Part shown: one piece after another, positions 42,906 through 51,416 of the stretch
How the letters are laid out: the number at the start of each line of letters is the position of its first letter
How positions within the stretch are numbered: position 1 is the stretch's first letter
Assembly: GCA_023898405.1 (NCBI GenBank)
Contig: CP060221.1
Coordinates: 930,001-994,000 of the forward strand
Direction of reading: 5' to 3'
Length of the DNA: 64,000 bases
DNA from: Myxococcales bacterium
GTDB taxonomy: Bacteria > Myxococcota > UBA727 > JABDBI01
Program-made: the position numbers and the translations under genes
Notes under the pieces: model-generated
What the model was told of the DNA's origin: nothing
The model's input: the letters and a program-made list of their open reading frames with translations, nothing else
Databases searched by the model: none

Positions 42906-43068
42906 TATGGGGGTTTGGGGAGTAATGGAACAACCAAGTCACTTAAGGGATGTTAGTTAACCCAGATATCAACCGAATATAGTATTACGGCCACTAAACA
43001 CACATGACCTCGAACAACAGATCCCTTAGCGCAACTTTTCGTTCCATTGGGCTTCAAACCCCAGTATA
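42906..43068. repeat. MITE-like imperfect inverted repeat
   Basis: The ends TATGGGGGTTTGGGG...AATGGAACA (left) and the inverse of TGTTCCATT-like CGTTCCATTGGG...AAACCCCAGTATA (right) are imperfect complements, and inner TTAAGGGAT (42943) pairs with ATCCCTTAG (43021). Similar GGGGGTTTG...AATGGAACA occurs at 39990-40015. No gene inside. Confidence 0.5.
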
Positions 43069-43179
43069 AAGGCTGCAGATCAAAAGAGAGGATCATAATC
43101 GTGGAGGGTACTTGCTTTTGGTTTGAGTGTGCGTGTTATTCTTTGATGTAAATTAAGTCAGGCATTAACTGGTAAAATT

Positions 43180-43728
43180 ATGAAAAAACTATTAGCAGTT
43201 TTCATAGCTGTTTCTTTTTTTGCATCATCTTCTTTTTCGGCCTTAAAAAACGAAAAAGCATTTGCTTTAACCGGTAGTTTTGCACTTCTAAATGTTGGTA
43301 CTCGCTTACAATACTCGATTACCTTGGTAAAAATAAATATACGTGCCGGTGCAGAATATTGGTTCAATAAGCATTTTGCATTAGGTGCCGATTTAGGCTT
43401 AGTTCGACAAGGAGTAGATAACTACGGTTTTACTTTTGATAAGGTAATATCAACTGATAGCAGTAAGACTTCTTTTCTTATATCCCCCGGAATAAGCGTG
43501 ACAGGGGCATTATCTGCTATGAGCGTTTTTGTTCCTTATATAGATTTACGGATAGGATTTACCACGGGAGTTGAAATTCCACCTATTCCATCAATAGTTC
43601 CAGCTATTGGCACATTGATTGCCTTCAACGATTGGGTAGCATTAGATTTATGTGCTAGGATCCATTTCTTGCCACAGAACTATCTAGGCTTTTCTTTCGG
43701 TGCTGTAGGTGTGAGAGTTATCCTCTAA
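43180..43728 (+). CDS. Outer-membrane beta-barrel protein
   Basis: A 182-residue protein with a signal peptide (MKKLLAVFIAVSFFASSSFSA) and alternating-hydrophobicity strands (INIRAGAEYWFNKHFALGAD, YIDLRIGFTTGVEI, YLGFSFGAVGVRVIL) as in small OmpX/OMP_b-brl-type barrels. The last residues form a terminal strand suitable for assembly by BAM. No clear ribosome-binding site. A gene of unknown function carried in the inverted segment. Confidence 0.75.
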   Translation: MKKLLAVFIAVSFFASSSFSALKNEKAFALTGSFALLNVGTRLQYSITLVKINIRAGAEYWFNKHFALGADLGLVRQGVDNYGFTFDKVISTDSSKTSFLISPGISVTGALSAMSVFVPYIDLRIGFTTGVEIPPIPSIVPAIGTLIAFNDWVALDLCARIHFLPQNYLGFSFGAVGVRVIL

Positions 43729-43821
43729 ACGGTAGTAACCAGGTTCAAACAGATGTGGGATTTTTGCGATAAATAAGAAGGGACTCTATTTTGGAATTGA
43801 GAGCCAAAAAGGAGCCCCTCA

Positions 43822-43836
43822 TGCAGCAACATTACT
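43822..43836 (+). pseudogene. First five codons of a gene cut by IS copy 5
   Basis: AAGGAG sits six bases before an ATG followed by CAGCAACATTACT, and the frame then enters the IS end. This looks like the start of a gene whose body has been removed. No matching 3' part is seen elsewhere in the window. Confidence 0.35.
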
Positions 43837-44109
43837 GGTAGTGTTGCAAAAAATCCTGATTTTGTGAATGGGCTCCATTTTTACTAATATTGAGGGATGA
43901 GAAAACACACTTCATCAGATTTTAAATGGCGGCATTATCAAGGCGAAGCAATCCTTCTTTGCGTACGTTGGTATCTCCGTTACAGGGTCAGTTATCGTGA
44001 CCTAGAAGAGATGATGAAAGAGCGTGGTCTAAATGCCGATCATACAACAATCTACCGATGGGTTCAGCACTATGCTCCAGAGATACAAAAGCGCGCCAGC
44101 TACTTTTTG
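43837..44109 (+). mobile_element. IS6-family-like insertion sequence, copy 5 (left part only)
   Basis: 273 bp from GGTAGTGTTGCAAA to ACTTTTTG, followed directly by copy 6. It contains the first about 71 transposase codons. Copy 3 continues from the same ACTTTTTG, so copies 3 and 5 are halves of one IS. Confidence 0.9.
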
Positions 44110-44951
44110 GGTAGTGTTGCAAACAATGACAGAGTACAAAGAGGCCCCTCCAATAGGTTAACTTACATTTCAAGAATTGGGTCACTCAGTCCAAATTGTC
44201 TGTTGATGAACTTTTTAATTGATAGTGAACTTTTATCTATTAAGTGGTAGAGCTGACCTTTGAATAGCATATGCATTGTTTCAATTCCGCGAATTGTGTT
44301 GAAGGCTGTCTTGTAAGAGAAATAGCCCATGCTATGCCGTGTTTTCCATTTTATCCTCCTGTGATCCTGCTCTATAATATTATTTAAATATTTGCTTTGC
44401 CTAAGTTCCACATTGAGATACTTACCTTCACTTTGAAGTTGAGATAAGGCAGCCGGATATGATGGGTGGCGATCAACAGTTAAAGTCCGTGGTTCAGCGC
44501 TCCTGCGTAGCCTTGATAACTTGCCTAAAAATAGCTTGGCAGCTTTTTGATTTCGGGTTTTGCTAAGATAAAAATCAATAGTCTGTCCCCATGAATCGAT
44601 AGCCCTATAGAGATAGAGCCACTTTCCCTTTACTTTGACGTAGGTTTCATCAAGCTTCCAAGAATCATTTGGTGATTTCAAAAAGTAGCTGGCGCGCTTT
44701 TGTATCTCTGGAGCATAGTGCTGAACCCATCGGTAGATTGTTGTATGATCGGCATTTAGACCACGCTCTTTCATCATCTCTTCTAGGTCACGATAACTGA
44801 CCCTGTAACGAAGGTACCAACGTACGCAAAGAAGGATTGCTTCGCCTTGATAATGCCGCCATTTAAAATCTGATGAAGTGTGTTTTCTCATCCCTCAATA
44901 TTAGTAAAAATGGAGCCCATTCACAAAATCAGGATTTTTTGCAACACTACC
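44110..44951 (-). mobile_element. IS6-family-like insertion sequence, copy 6 (complete, 842 bp)
   Basis: Complete element, flanked by ACTTTTTG on the left (copy 5) and CTATTGAG on the right. It cuts off the 5' part of the gene that follows. Confidence 0.93.
44163..44891 (-). CDS. IS6-family DDE transposase, copy 6
   Basis: A 242-residue transposase with the same sequence as copies at 24729 and 40659 (SWGQT, SRLRRS, HLIDK). It is intact and probably active. Confidence 0.95.
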   Translation of the reverse strand: MRKHTSSDFKWRHYQGEAILLCVRWYLRYRVSYRDLEEMMKERGLNADHTTIYRWVQHYAPEIQKRASYFLKSPNDSWKLDETYVKVKGKWLYLYRAIDSWGQTIDFYLSKTRNQKAAKLFLGKLSRLRRSAEPRTLTVDRHPSYPAALSQLQSEGKYLNVELRQSKYLNNIIEQDHRRIKWKTRHSMGYFSYKTAFNTIRGIETMHMLFKGQLYHLIDKSSLSIKKFINRQFGLSDPILEM

Positions 44952-45523
44952 CTATTGAGGACTATCGTCCCACCATGCCCCAAGTTTATCTGTACGACTT
45001 GGGCCGTTCATTATACGATCTAAAATTGGATAATATTTTAGATTGGCAAATGCAAAACCCAAGTGAATATGGATATTGGACGCTTGGTTTTAACGGAGCG
45101 ATGACGGTAATTGCACCAGAATTTTTGGGCTTAGATCTTGATTATGCTGGCCAGGGAGTCGAAGAATTTAGGCGCGATCGAATCAATGACCTCAACACCT
45201 ATCTCAATAACTCTCAGTGGAATTTTGATAATACCTGGTCATACTTTATTCTTCCGTGGACAAAAAATACGGGCAACCGACAAAGTATCAATGATTTGAT
45301 GTCGGGTTTATTGATATATCTCAGCGATGAATATGGAGGCGTTAGTTTTTTGGCTCGCTTATTTCAAAATCTAAAACAACAGCCAACTACTCCGAGCAAA
45401 ACTGATAGACAAGCAAGAGCGCAAAATTTATATGAAGCCGCTAAAAAATCAGTTTCATCATCGAATCTTGGCAATCTAGAGAATTTCTTTAAACAAAAAA
45501 TGCGTTGGTCTTTTTTGAATTAG
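44952..45523 (+). pseudogene. C-terminal fragment of a protein of unknown function, 5' end removed by IS copy 6
   Basis: An open frame of about 190 codons begins at the IS boundary (IEDYRPTMPQVYLYDLGRSL) and has no start of its own. It contains WTLGFNGAMTVIAPEFLGLD and ends in a coiled region (SSNLGNLENFFKQKMRW). The sequence pattern recalls a secreted enzyme C-terminus but the family is not recognised. A terminator follows at 45562. Confidence 0.65.
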
Positions 45524-45561
45524 AAATTTTTGCGCATCATCTCTTAGTCTCAGCTGTATTT

Positions 45562-45597
45562 AAGAATTGCTGTTTGCTAAAATTAACAGCAATTCTT
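45562..45597. terminator. Bidirectional terminator
   Basis: AAGAATTGCTGTT and AACAGCAATTCTT form a perfect 13-bp stem with a 10-base loop, followed by TTCTTTT. It lies between convergent genes. Confidence 0.85.
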
Positions 45598-45602
45598 TTC
45601 TT

Positions 45603-46925
45603 TTAATAACAAATGAAACTTCTTAAATCTCTTAAACTTCCCAGCTTGTAGTCTATGGGCTGCATACTAAAAACAAATTGATAACCATTATTTTGAATTG
45701 TGTTAAGAATTTCTCTTACTATATTTTCAGCGATATTTATTGCTATCCTGCTATATTTTTGGTTAATTCTCTGTGCCGTTTTAAAAGTAAAATCAGTAAT
45801 ATGTGAGCAGCTTTTTCCAAAAGCTGTCATATTACTGCTTGAGTTATTTTTTCTCTCTTCCTCTACTATGTCATCGATAATCTTGGCGTACTTATTGTTG
45901 TCTCCATTAATAACAGCAGAAAAAGCTCTCAATCTGTCAAAGAAGTTTTTTTCCTTTTTAAGCAAAAATGCGGATACGCTGGCAATAAACTGTTTATTAT
46001 TCTCAAAAAAAGTATCCTCATCAGCGTGATTATTGTAGAGATCCTCTATATCTGCATTTGATGGAGAATTTGGTTCGCTACATTGCTCGCTCACAATAGT
46101 TTTGACCTCTTGTGAACTTAGAATTTTATAGCCAAAAAATTTCCGTAAAAAGTTTAAAACACCTGTCTTTGCTGTTTGCGAATCTCCATCAAAGGGCGCA
46201 AGGCGACCATCTACTGCAAAAGGTAAATTGGTATAGTTGATATCGTCAAAATTAGCTTTGCAAATATAAAGCAACATTTGCTTATAAGATTTTCCCAATG
46301 CAACTTTTAGTGCCTCATCTTGACCCGCTTGATCAACCATCAGGTTTAAAAGTATACGATTGTCCAGTTCCGATGATGAAAAGAAAGGAATTTTTTCTGA
46401 GAAAAGAGCTTTAAGGCTGCCATCGGAATTTTGTGCTTCAACCTCCATAGGCAAGTAAAGGTAGCGCAACATAAAATCCCGCTGCACATTTTGCATACTA
46501 TCAAAAGCAGCAAAATAACTTCTTTCTCCTTTAAACAAAGAATTCTCTGGCCGATTATCCATTTTTACCAACATGTTTGGATAATTTTTCAAGAGGAAAA
46601 CTAAAGTACCAGCCTTGGTGGAGAAAACTCCATTGATATAATCCTTTTTTGCCAGTTTCCGACGATCTTCTTGTAGATCGTCTAGGTCTAGGTTTGCATT
46701 CAAAAGCCTATTCCAATCACTACCATTCTTTTTTATTTTTCCTAATAAAAAAGTCCACGCATCGTTTACATGATTGATAAAAATTTGCTTACTGTCATGG
46801 GGAAAAACAAATCTCTCAGCTTTTAGTTGAGCTATTGCTACATTAAAAGGTATAAATAAATTCCCATTAACACCATTAATAACGCCTGCTAACAGACCAC
46901 AAAAAACAAAAAAAATCACTCTCAT
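45603..46925 (-). CDS. Secreted protein of unknown function
   Basis: A 440-residue protein with a signal peptide (MRVIFFVFCGLLAGVINGVNG). The mature part is helical and charged, with KQIFINHVNDAWTFLLGK near the start and FDFTFKTA-like helices towards the end. No domain recognised. It converges with the fragment 44952-45523 on a shared terminator. No obvious ribosome-binding site. Confidence 0.75.
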   Translation of the reverse strand: MRVIFFVFCGLLAGVINGVNGNLFIPFNVAIAQLKAERFVFPHDSKQIFINHVNDAWTFLLGKIKKNGSDWNRLLNANLDLDDLQEDRRKLAKKDYINGVFSTKAGTLVFLLKNYPNMLVKMDNRPENSLFKGERSYFAAFDSMQNVQRDFMLRYLYLPMEVEAQNSDGSLKALFSEKIPFFSSSELDNRILLNLMVDQAGQDEALKVALGKSYKQMLLYICKANFDDINYTNLPFAVDGRLAPFDGDSQTAKTGVLNFLRKFFGYKILSSQEVKTIVSEQCSEPNSPSNADIEDLYNNHADEDTFFENNKQFIASVSAFLLKKEKNFFDRLRAFSAVINGDNNKYAKIIDDIVEEERKNNSSSNMTAFGKSCSHITDFTFKTAQRINQKYSRIAINIAENIVREILNTIQNNGYQFVFSMQPIDYKLGSLRDLRSFICY

Positions 46926-47223
46926 AATACACGAAATTCCACTACACTATAACAAATCAAATAAACAACATTTCTATCTATTATTTAGAAACTTTGTGTG
47001 CCGCTAAAATTTTCATTTTCATATGAAATACAAACTTGACAACTCTGTGTTCAGTTGCTACAGGGCGGAGTATTAATTTTTTTTGGGCTTAAAATAAGAT
47101 GTCTTTCTTCCCACCGAGACATTTAGACCGGATACACGCGTTTCATTACCGCCATTAGGCGTGTAGCTTGAACTATATATACTCCGCACCATAGTTATAA
47201 TCTTTTCACCAGAGGCTATCGCC

Positions 47224-48024
47224 ATGAAGAATGTGTTTGTATTTGTCTTACTCGCTTTCCCTTTGCTTATCGCATCGGCATGCACAAAATCATGTTCTAA
47301 AGACAACAACGAAGAAAAAAAATTCTTAAGAATCGGCACTAATCCTGGTTATCCGCCTTTTGAAAGCAGAAATGAAAAAGGTGATCTTGTAGGTTTTGAT
47401 ATCGATATAGGCCGCGCACTCGCGAAAGAACTTGGGCAAGTTGCTGAATTTAAAGAGTTCGATTTTGATGCGCTTATTTTAGCTTTGAAAAAAGGACAGA
47501 TCGACATAATTCTTGCTGGAATGTCTATCACCGAATCACGCCAAAAAGAAATCGCTATGGTGCCATATCAGGGAAAAGCTCTTACTGAAATTTCTTTTTT
47601 ATTTTGGGAAAATATACCTGCCAAAATCAATAATTTTGACGACCTAAAAGCTTTGGCACAGAATCGAAACTTATCTATCAGTGTACAAACAGGACACTTT
47701 TTAGAAGATTTCCTAAAAGGCTCTGGCTTTAATGTTAAGGCTTTAGCAGGCCCACCTGAACAAATTCTTGATATCAAATATGGAAAATCTCTAGCAGCCG
47801 CCTTGGATAGCACCAATGCAAGAAGTTTGATCGAAAAACATGGAAACCTAAAGGTTGTCACATTGACCTTACCGAGAGATAAATGGGATTTAGGCAATGG
47901 TATTGGTATAAGCAAAAGTAGGATTGATTTGATCGAGTCCATCAGTGAGGCAGTTTTGAAACTCAAAAAAAATGGCACCATCAATATGCTTGAACAAAAA
48001 TGGATTAATAAGGGTGAACAATAA
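47224..48024 (+). CDS. Polar amino-acid ABC transporter, substrate-binding lipoprotein
   Basis: A 266-residue protein of solute-binding family 3 (ArtJ/GlnH-like). The leader ends in the lipobox LIASAC at about residue 20, so it is anchored to the membrane. Motifs: LRIGTNPGYPPFE, GFDIDIGRALAKELG, GQIDIILAGMSIT.R, GNGIGIS. The substrate is probably arginine or another polar amino acid, but cannot be fixed by sequence. First gene of a three-gene operon. GAGG lies about 8 bases before ATG. Confidence 0.93.
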   Translation: MKNVFVFVLLAFPLLIASACTKSCSKDNNEEKKFLRIGTNPGYPPFESRNEKGDLVGFDIDIGRALAKELGQVAEFKEFDFDALILALKKGQIDIILAGMSITESRQKEIAMVPYQGKALTEISFLFWENIPAKINNFDDLKALAQNRNLSISVQTGHFLEDFLKGSGFNVKALAGPPEQILDIKYGKSLAAALDSTNARSLIEKHGNLKVVTLTLPRDKWDLGNGIGISKSRIDLIESISEAVLKLKKNGTINMLEQKWINKGEQ

Positions 48025-48683
48025 TGGACCTTGGCCTCATTGAGCTTTATAAATCAGCCTTCCCTCTTCTCTTAAAGGGAGCAAGTATTACTGTTTGGGT
48101 ATCTGCTATTGGTATTTTTTCTGGATCTTTTGTTGGCTCTATATTCGGTATCCTTGATTGTAATAAACTCAGAACCCCTTTTTTGGCGCCATTCTTTCGC
48201 ATCTATGTAACAATTTTTCGTGGCACTCCGCTCTTTGTCCAACTTTTAATAATTTATTTTGCCTTGCCCGATGCTTTGGGTATTGAATTATCTCCCATCA
48301 GCGCTGGTATCATCACTCTTGGATTAAATTCTACGGCATATCTTGCTGAGATAATCCGTGCTGGAATCAACGCTGTTGATAGCGGTCAATGGGATGCAAG
48401 CTACATCTTAGGCTATTCAAAGTTTAATACATTTCGCTACATTATCATGCCTCAAGCCTTTAAGAACGTTATTCCTGCCATTACCAATGAATTTGCCACT
48501 TTGATAAAAGAAAGCAGTATTCTCATGGTTATCGGAGTTCCTGAACTGGTAAAAAATAGCCGTGATATTGTTGCCCACAATCTTAAGCCCATGGAAATTT
48601 ATTTATTAACGGCGGTGTTTTACTTGATTATGACCTATGCTGTGGCATTTTTAGCCAAATTTTTTGAAGGAAAAGCGAAATGA
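48024..48683 (+). CDS. Polar amino-acid ABC transporter, permease
   Basis: A 219-residue HEAT/GlnP-type permease with about five helices and the EAA-type loop DASYILGYSKFNTFRYIIMPQA. RGTPLFVQLLIIYFALP and LNSTAYLAEIIRAGI are standard family blocks. Its ATG overlaps the binding-protein stop by one base (TAATG) and its end overlaps the ATPase gene by 4 bases. Confidence 0.95.
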   Translation: MDLGLIELYKSAFPLLLKGASITVWVSAIGIFSGSFVGSIFGILDCNKLRTPFLAPFFRIYVTIFRGTPLFVQLLIIYFALPDALGIELSPISAGIITLGLNSTAYLAEIIRAGINAVDSGQWDASYILGYSKFNTFRYIIMPQAFKNVIPAITNEFATLIKESSILMVIGVPELVKNSRDIVAHNLKPMEIYLLTAVFYLIMTYAVAFLAKFFEGKAK

Positions 48684-49399
48684 ATTTAATCAACGCTCAA
48701 AATTTGACACTTCAATACGCCAACAGAAAAGAAAAAGCTTTAGATAATGTTTCCTTTACCGTTCAAGAAAAACGCATCACTCTCTTTTTAGGTAAAAGTG
48801 GTTCGGGAAAAACTACGCTCCTCAAATGTATTGCTAATCTGAACGGTAACTTTGCCGGGGTTTTGACTTATAAAAATCAAGCCATCAAGTCTATGAGCCC
48901 AAAAAATCGCGCTACACATATTGGATTTGTGGCACAAAGTTTTGACCTTTTCCCTCACATGACAGTGCTCGAAAATTGTGTCCATCCTCAAGTACACGTT
49001 CTAAAGCGTAACCGAGATGAAGCTCTGCAAATTGCCAAAGAAAAGTTAGAAAATTTAGGGCTTGGTGATTTTTTCACCCGCTTTCCCAGGGAACTTTCTG
49101 GCGGACAAAAACAACGAGTAAGCATTGCGCGCGCTTTATGCATGGATTCACGGCTTTTGCTGATGGATGAGCCAACATCGGCTTTGGATCCCGAAAGCTC
49201 AAAAATGTTAGTAACTATACTTAAAAAACTCAATCAAGAAGGTGTAACCATAGCACTCTCTACCCATGACATGAGCTTTGCCAGAAATTTACTCGATTAT
49301 GTCTACTTTATGCGTAACGGACATATTGTTGAGCAGTTTGATGTTCGCCTCAATAAGCTCGAAGACACCCAAGCTATAAAGCATTTTTTTGCGCATTAG
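48680..49399 (+). CDS. Polar amino-acid ABC transporter, ATPase
   Basis: A 239-residue ABC ATPase with intact motifs: Walker A GKSGSGKTT, Q-loop FVAQSFDLFPHMTVLENC, signature LSGGQKQRVSIARAL, Walker B LLLMDEPTSALD and switch His in STHDMSFA. GlnQ/ArtP branch. It closes the operon and, unlike the ChoV-like ATPase at 22626, it is catalytically orthodox. Confidence 0.95.
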   Translation: MNLINAQNLTLQYANRKEKALDNVSFTVQEKRITLFLGKSGSGKTTLLKCIANLNGNFAGVLTYKNQAIKSMSPKNRATHIGFVAQSFDLFPHMTVLENCVHPQVHVLKRNRDEALQIAKEKLENLGLGDFFTRFPRELSGGQKQRVSIARALCMDSRLLLMDEPTSALDPESSKMLVTILKKLNQEGVTIALSTHDMSFARNLLDYVYFMRNGHIVEQFDVRLNKLEDTQAIKHFFAH

Positions 49400-49502
49400 T
49401 TTTGTCAGCGCAACTTTTATATAAATAGCGTATAAGTCTTCGACCTTGCTTTCACATGAGCTTAAACAAAGCCAAAGACTAAAATAGAAGCTTAAATCGC
49501 GC

Positions 49503-50153
49503 TTAAAAAGGACTTTGCATTCCTCTTCCCATCATAGATTCTTGGCCCATAAATCCTTGACCTTGCTGACGTCCCATACCTTGGCCGCCCATAAATCCTT
49601 GACCTTGCTGACTCCCCATACCTTGGCCGCCTTGGCCTTGAAATCTTTCTGGATGACGACGCTTTAGTTCTTCTTGGCTGAGAGTAACACCAACGCATCT
49701 ACCTTCGGAGCTACATGTAGCAGAGTTAAACTTACAGCTTTCATCAGAGGCCCCTCCCTGTTGTGGGCCCTTAAAACCACGCATTTTAGCCATACATTTA
49801 TCTTTTAATGGGCTCATTATTCTTCTAGCAGCTGTTTTATTAACGGCGCGATGCCCCTCTCCATTAGCACATCCCAAACAGGTTTCTGGATACAAAGGTA
49901 TTAAGGTACACTGTTCAGCTTGTGAATTAGGATCGCAGGATACATCAGCGTCATCTTGATAATCTTGTTCTTGCCCTGCTCTTTCAGACAGATCGCTATC
50001 TTGATCTTCTGATTCTTCTTGCATCATCCTAGGCATTCTCATGGTCCGATCATTAACCGTCTGAGTTATTTCACCTACGCCCAGGTCTGATTTTTTCTGA
50101 CAACCAAAAAATACGCTCATGCATAAGAGCAAAAAAGTGGCGGTTTTTTTCAT
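49503..50153 (-). CDS. Cys-rich lipoprotein with Gly/Gln/Met repeats
   Basis: A 216-residue protein with a leader and a lipobox (FFGC at about 18), so lipid-anchored. Mid-part acidic, then a Cys-containing domain (CDPNSQAEQCTLIP, CLGCANGEGH, CKFNSATCSSEGRC) and a C-terminal GQGMG..QQGQGFM repeat tail. No family recognised. It may be a metal-binding or structural surface protein. Confidence 0.75.
   Translation of the reverse strand: MKKTATFLLLCMSVFFGCQKKSDLGVGEITQTVNDRTMRMPRMMQEESEDQDSDLSERAGQEQDYQDDADVSCDPNSQAEQCTLIPLYPETCLGCANGEGHRAVNKTAARRIMSPLKDKCMAKMRGFKGPQQGGASDESCKFNSATCSSEGRCVGVTLSQEELKRRHPERFQGQGGQGMGSQQGQGFMGGQGMGRQQGQGFMGQESMMGRGMQSPF
49548..49631. repeat. Two tandem 42-bp repeats within the lipoprotein gene
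   Basis: Units 49548-49589 and 49590-49631 differ at only two or three positions and encode GQGMG.QQGQGFMG. A degenerate third unit follows. The repeat is in frame (14 codons). Confidence 0.85.
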
Positions 50154-50348
50154 GACATCTCCCCTTGAGACATTATCCGGCCACTTCTAACAATTGCCTA
50201 TGCTTTATGCAGCCAATTATTGAGCAATTTTTTACATAAAAATTCTCAAATTAATAACCAGCAATAATAAATATAATTGCTATTATCATTGGTCAAACCT
50301 CCATAAAATCGATAGCATCTTCTCGATTTCAAACAGCCAAATATTTTT

Positions 50349-51407
50349 ATGAGCCTAGGATCTTTAGCAGCAACTTTATTATTTATTTTTTCGTTTCATC
50401 TTGAAGCTAAAGAGAATATTTTTTTGTTATCTGAAAGTCATGATGAGTACAAAAATCCTCCGTTTCATCCGACTCGAGTAAAATTTGCCGCTACCCTGAT
50501 AAGAGTAGAACAAATAGATGCTGCTTCGGAAGCAAACCCAAAGCTTACAGCTAAATTCGCACTTGAAACTTCTTGGCCAGACGCACGACTGGCCAAACAA
50601 GATCCAGACTCTCACATTATTCATAACTTCCATAATCAGGAGGTTGACCAAATTTTATCCCAGACATTTAACCCAAGCATTTCGGTTATTAATGGAGAAA
50701 TGCAGACCAATCATCAAGATATGAAAATTTTTCCTGATGGTCGACTTCAACTCAATCAAATCGTCACTATAACCGTGCCTGCCAATCTCAATCTTTTGCG
50801 TTTTCCTTTTGATGCTCAGGCTTTCTTAATACAGTTTGCTTCTACCTTTTGGGATGATCGCGAAGTAGACATTATTCAAGAGATTGCCAGCGCTGAAAAA
50901 ATAATCGATGCGAGCAATAACGCCTGGAATATTAACTATCGTAGTTTTTATGTTACTGATCTAGCGCTTAAAAAAAGCACCGAAGAAAAATATTCAGTCT
51001 TTAATTTCTATATTTATGCTGAACGAGATCCCAGTTATTTTATTTGGCGACTACTTTTACCCCTAATGGCCATAGTGATGCTCTCATGGAATGTTTTTTG
51101 GTTACATGAAGATAAAGCATTGGCTCTTGGTAATTGCTTTTTATTTTTGCTTACTGTCGTAACTTTTCATGATACCGCTCGCTCAATGCTACCCGTCCTG
51201 TCATATTTTACCTTCATGGACGCTGTCGTATTTATTTCATACGCATTCATCATGATTCCAACCTTTCAGGTACTTATTTCATTTAGGCTTGAATACGGTG
51301 GTAAAATTGAACTCATGAATAATATAAGAACAAATTGTCAATGGGCAGTTCCAACACTCTACTTAATTATAAATTCTTTAACGCTTCTAAGATATTTTTT
51401 AATATAG
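50349..51407 (+). CDS. Pentameric ligand-gated ion channel (Cys-loop family) homologue
   Basis: A 352-residue protein with a leader (about 1-20), a beta-rich extracellular domain and four helices. The hallmark SWPDARL (about 75-81) and RFPFDAQ (about 151-157, the Pro-loop lacking the Cys pair as in bacterial members) are present, and the M1 helix (about 231-250) starts after the RDPSYFIWRLLLPL stretch. M2 (about 257-277) is GNCFLFLLTVVTFHDTARS, M3 about 283-308, M4 about 332-351. This is the pattern of GLIC/ELIC-like channels. It forms a pair with the sensor gene 9 bases downstream. The ligand is unknown. Confidence 0.85.
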   Translation: MSLGSLAATLLFIFSFHLEAKENIFLLSESHDEYKNPPFHPTRVKFAATLIRVEQIDAASEANPKLTAKFALETSWPDARLAKQDPDSHIIHNFHNQEVDQILSQTFNPSISVINGEMQTNHQDMKIFPDGRLQLNQIVTITVPANLNLLRFPFDAQAFLIQFASTFWDDREVDIIQEIASAEKIIDASNNAWNINYRSFYVTDLALKKSTEEKYSVFNFYIYAERDPSYFIWRLLLPLMAIVMLSWNVFWLHEDKALALGNCFLFLLTVVTFHDTARSMLPVLSYFTFMDAVVFISYAFIMIPTFQVLISFRLEYGGKIELMNNIRTNCQWAVPTLYLIINSLTLLRYFLI

Positions 51408-51416
51408 GAAGATAAT

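Noticed and set aside
43897..44250. Open frame joining the copy 5 transposase start to antisense of copy 6
   Set aside because: It is a chance fusion across an IS junction; residues after about 71 are antisense IS sequence.
44873..44951. Possible start of the downstream gene inside IS copy 6
   Set aside because: These codons are antisense IS sequence; the real protein begins at the junction without a start.
47073..47225. 50-codon minus-strand frame divergent from the amino-acid importer
   Set aside because: No ribosome-binding site, overlap with the importer start, no recognisable family.
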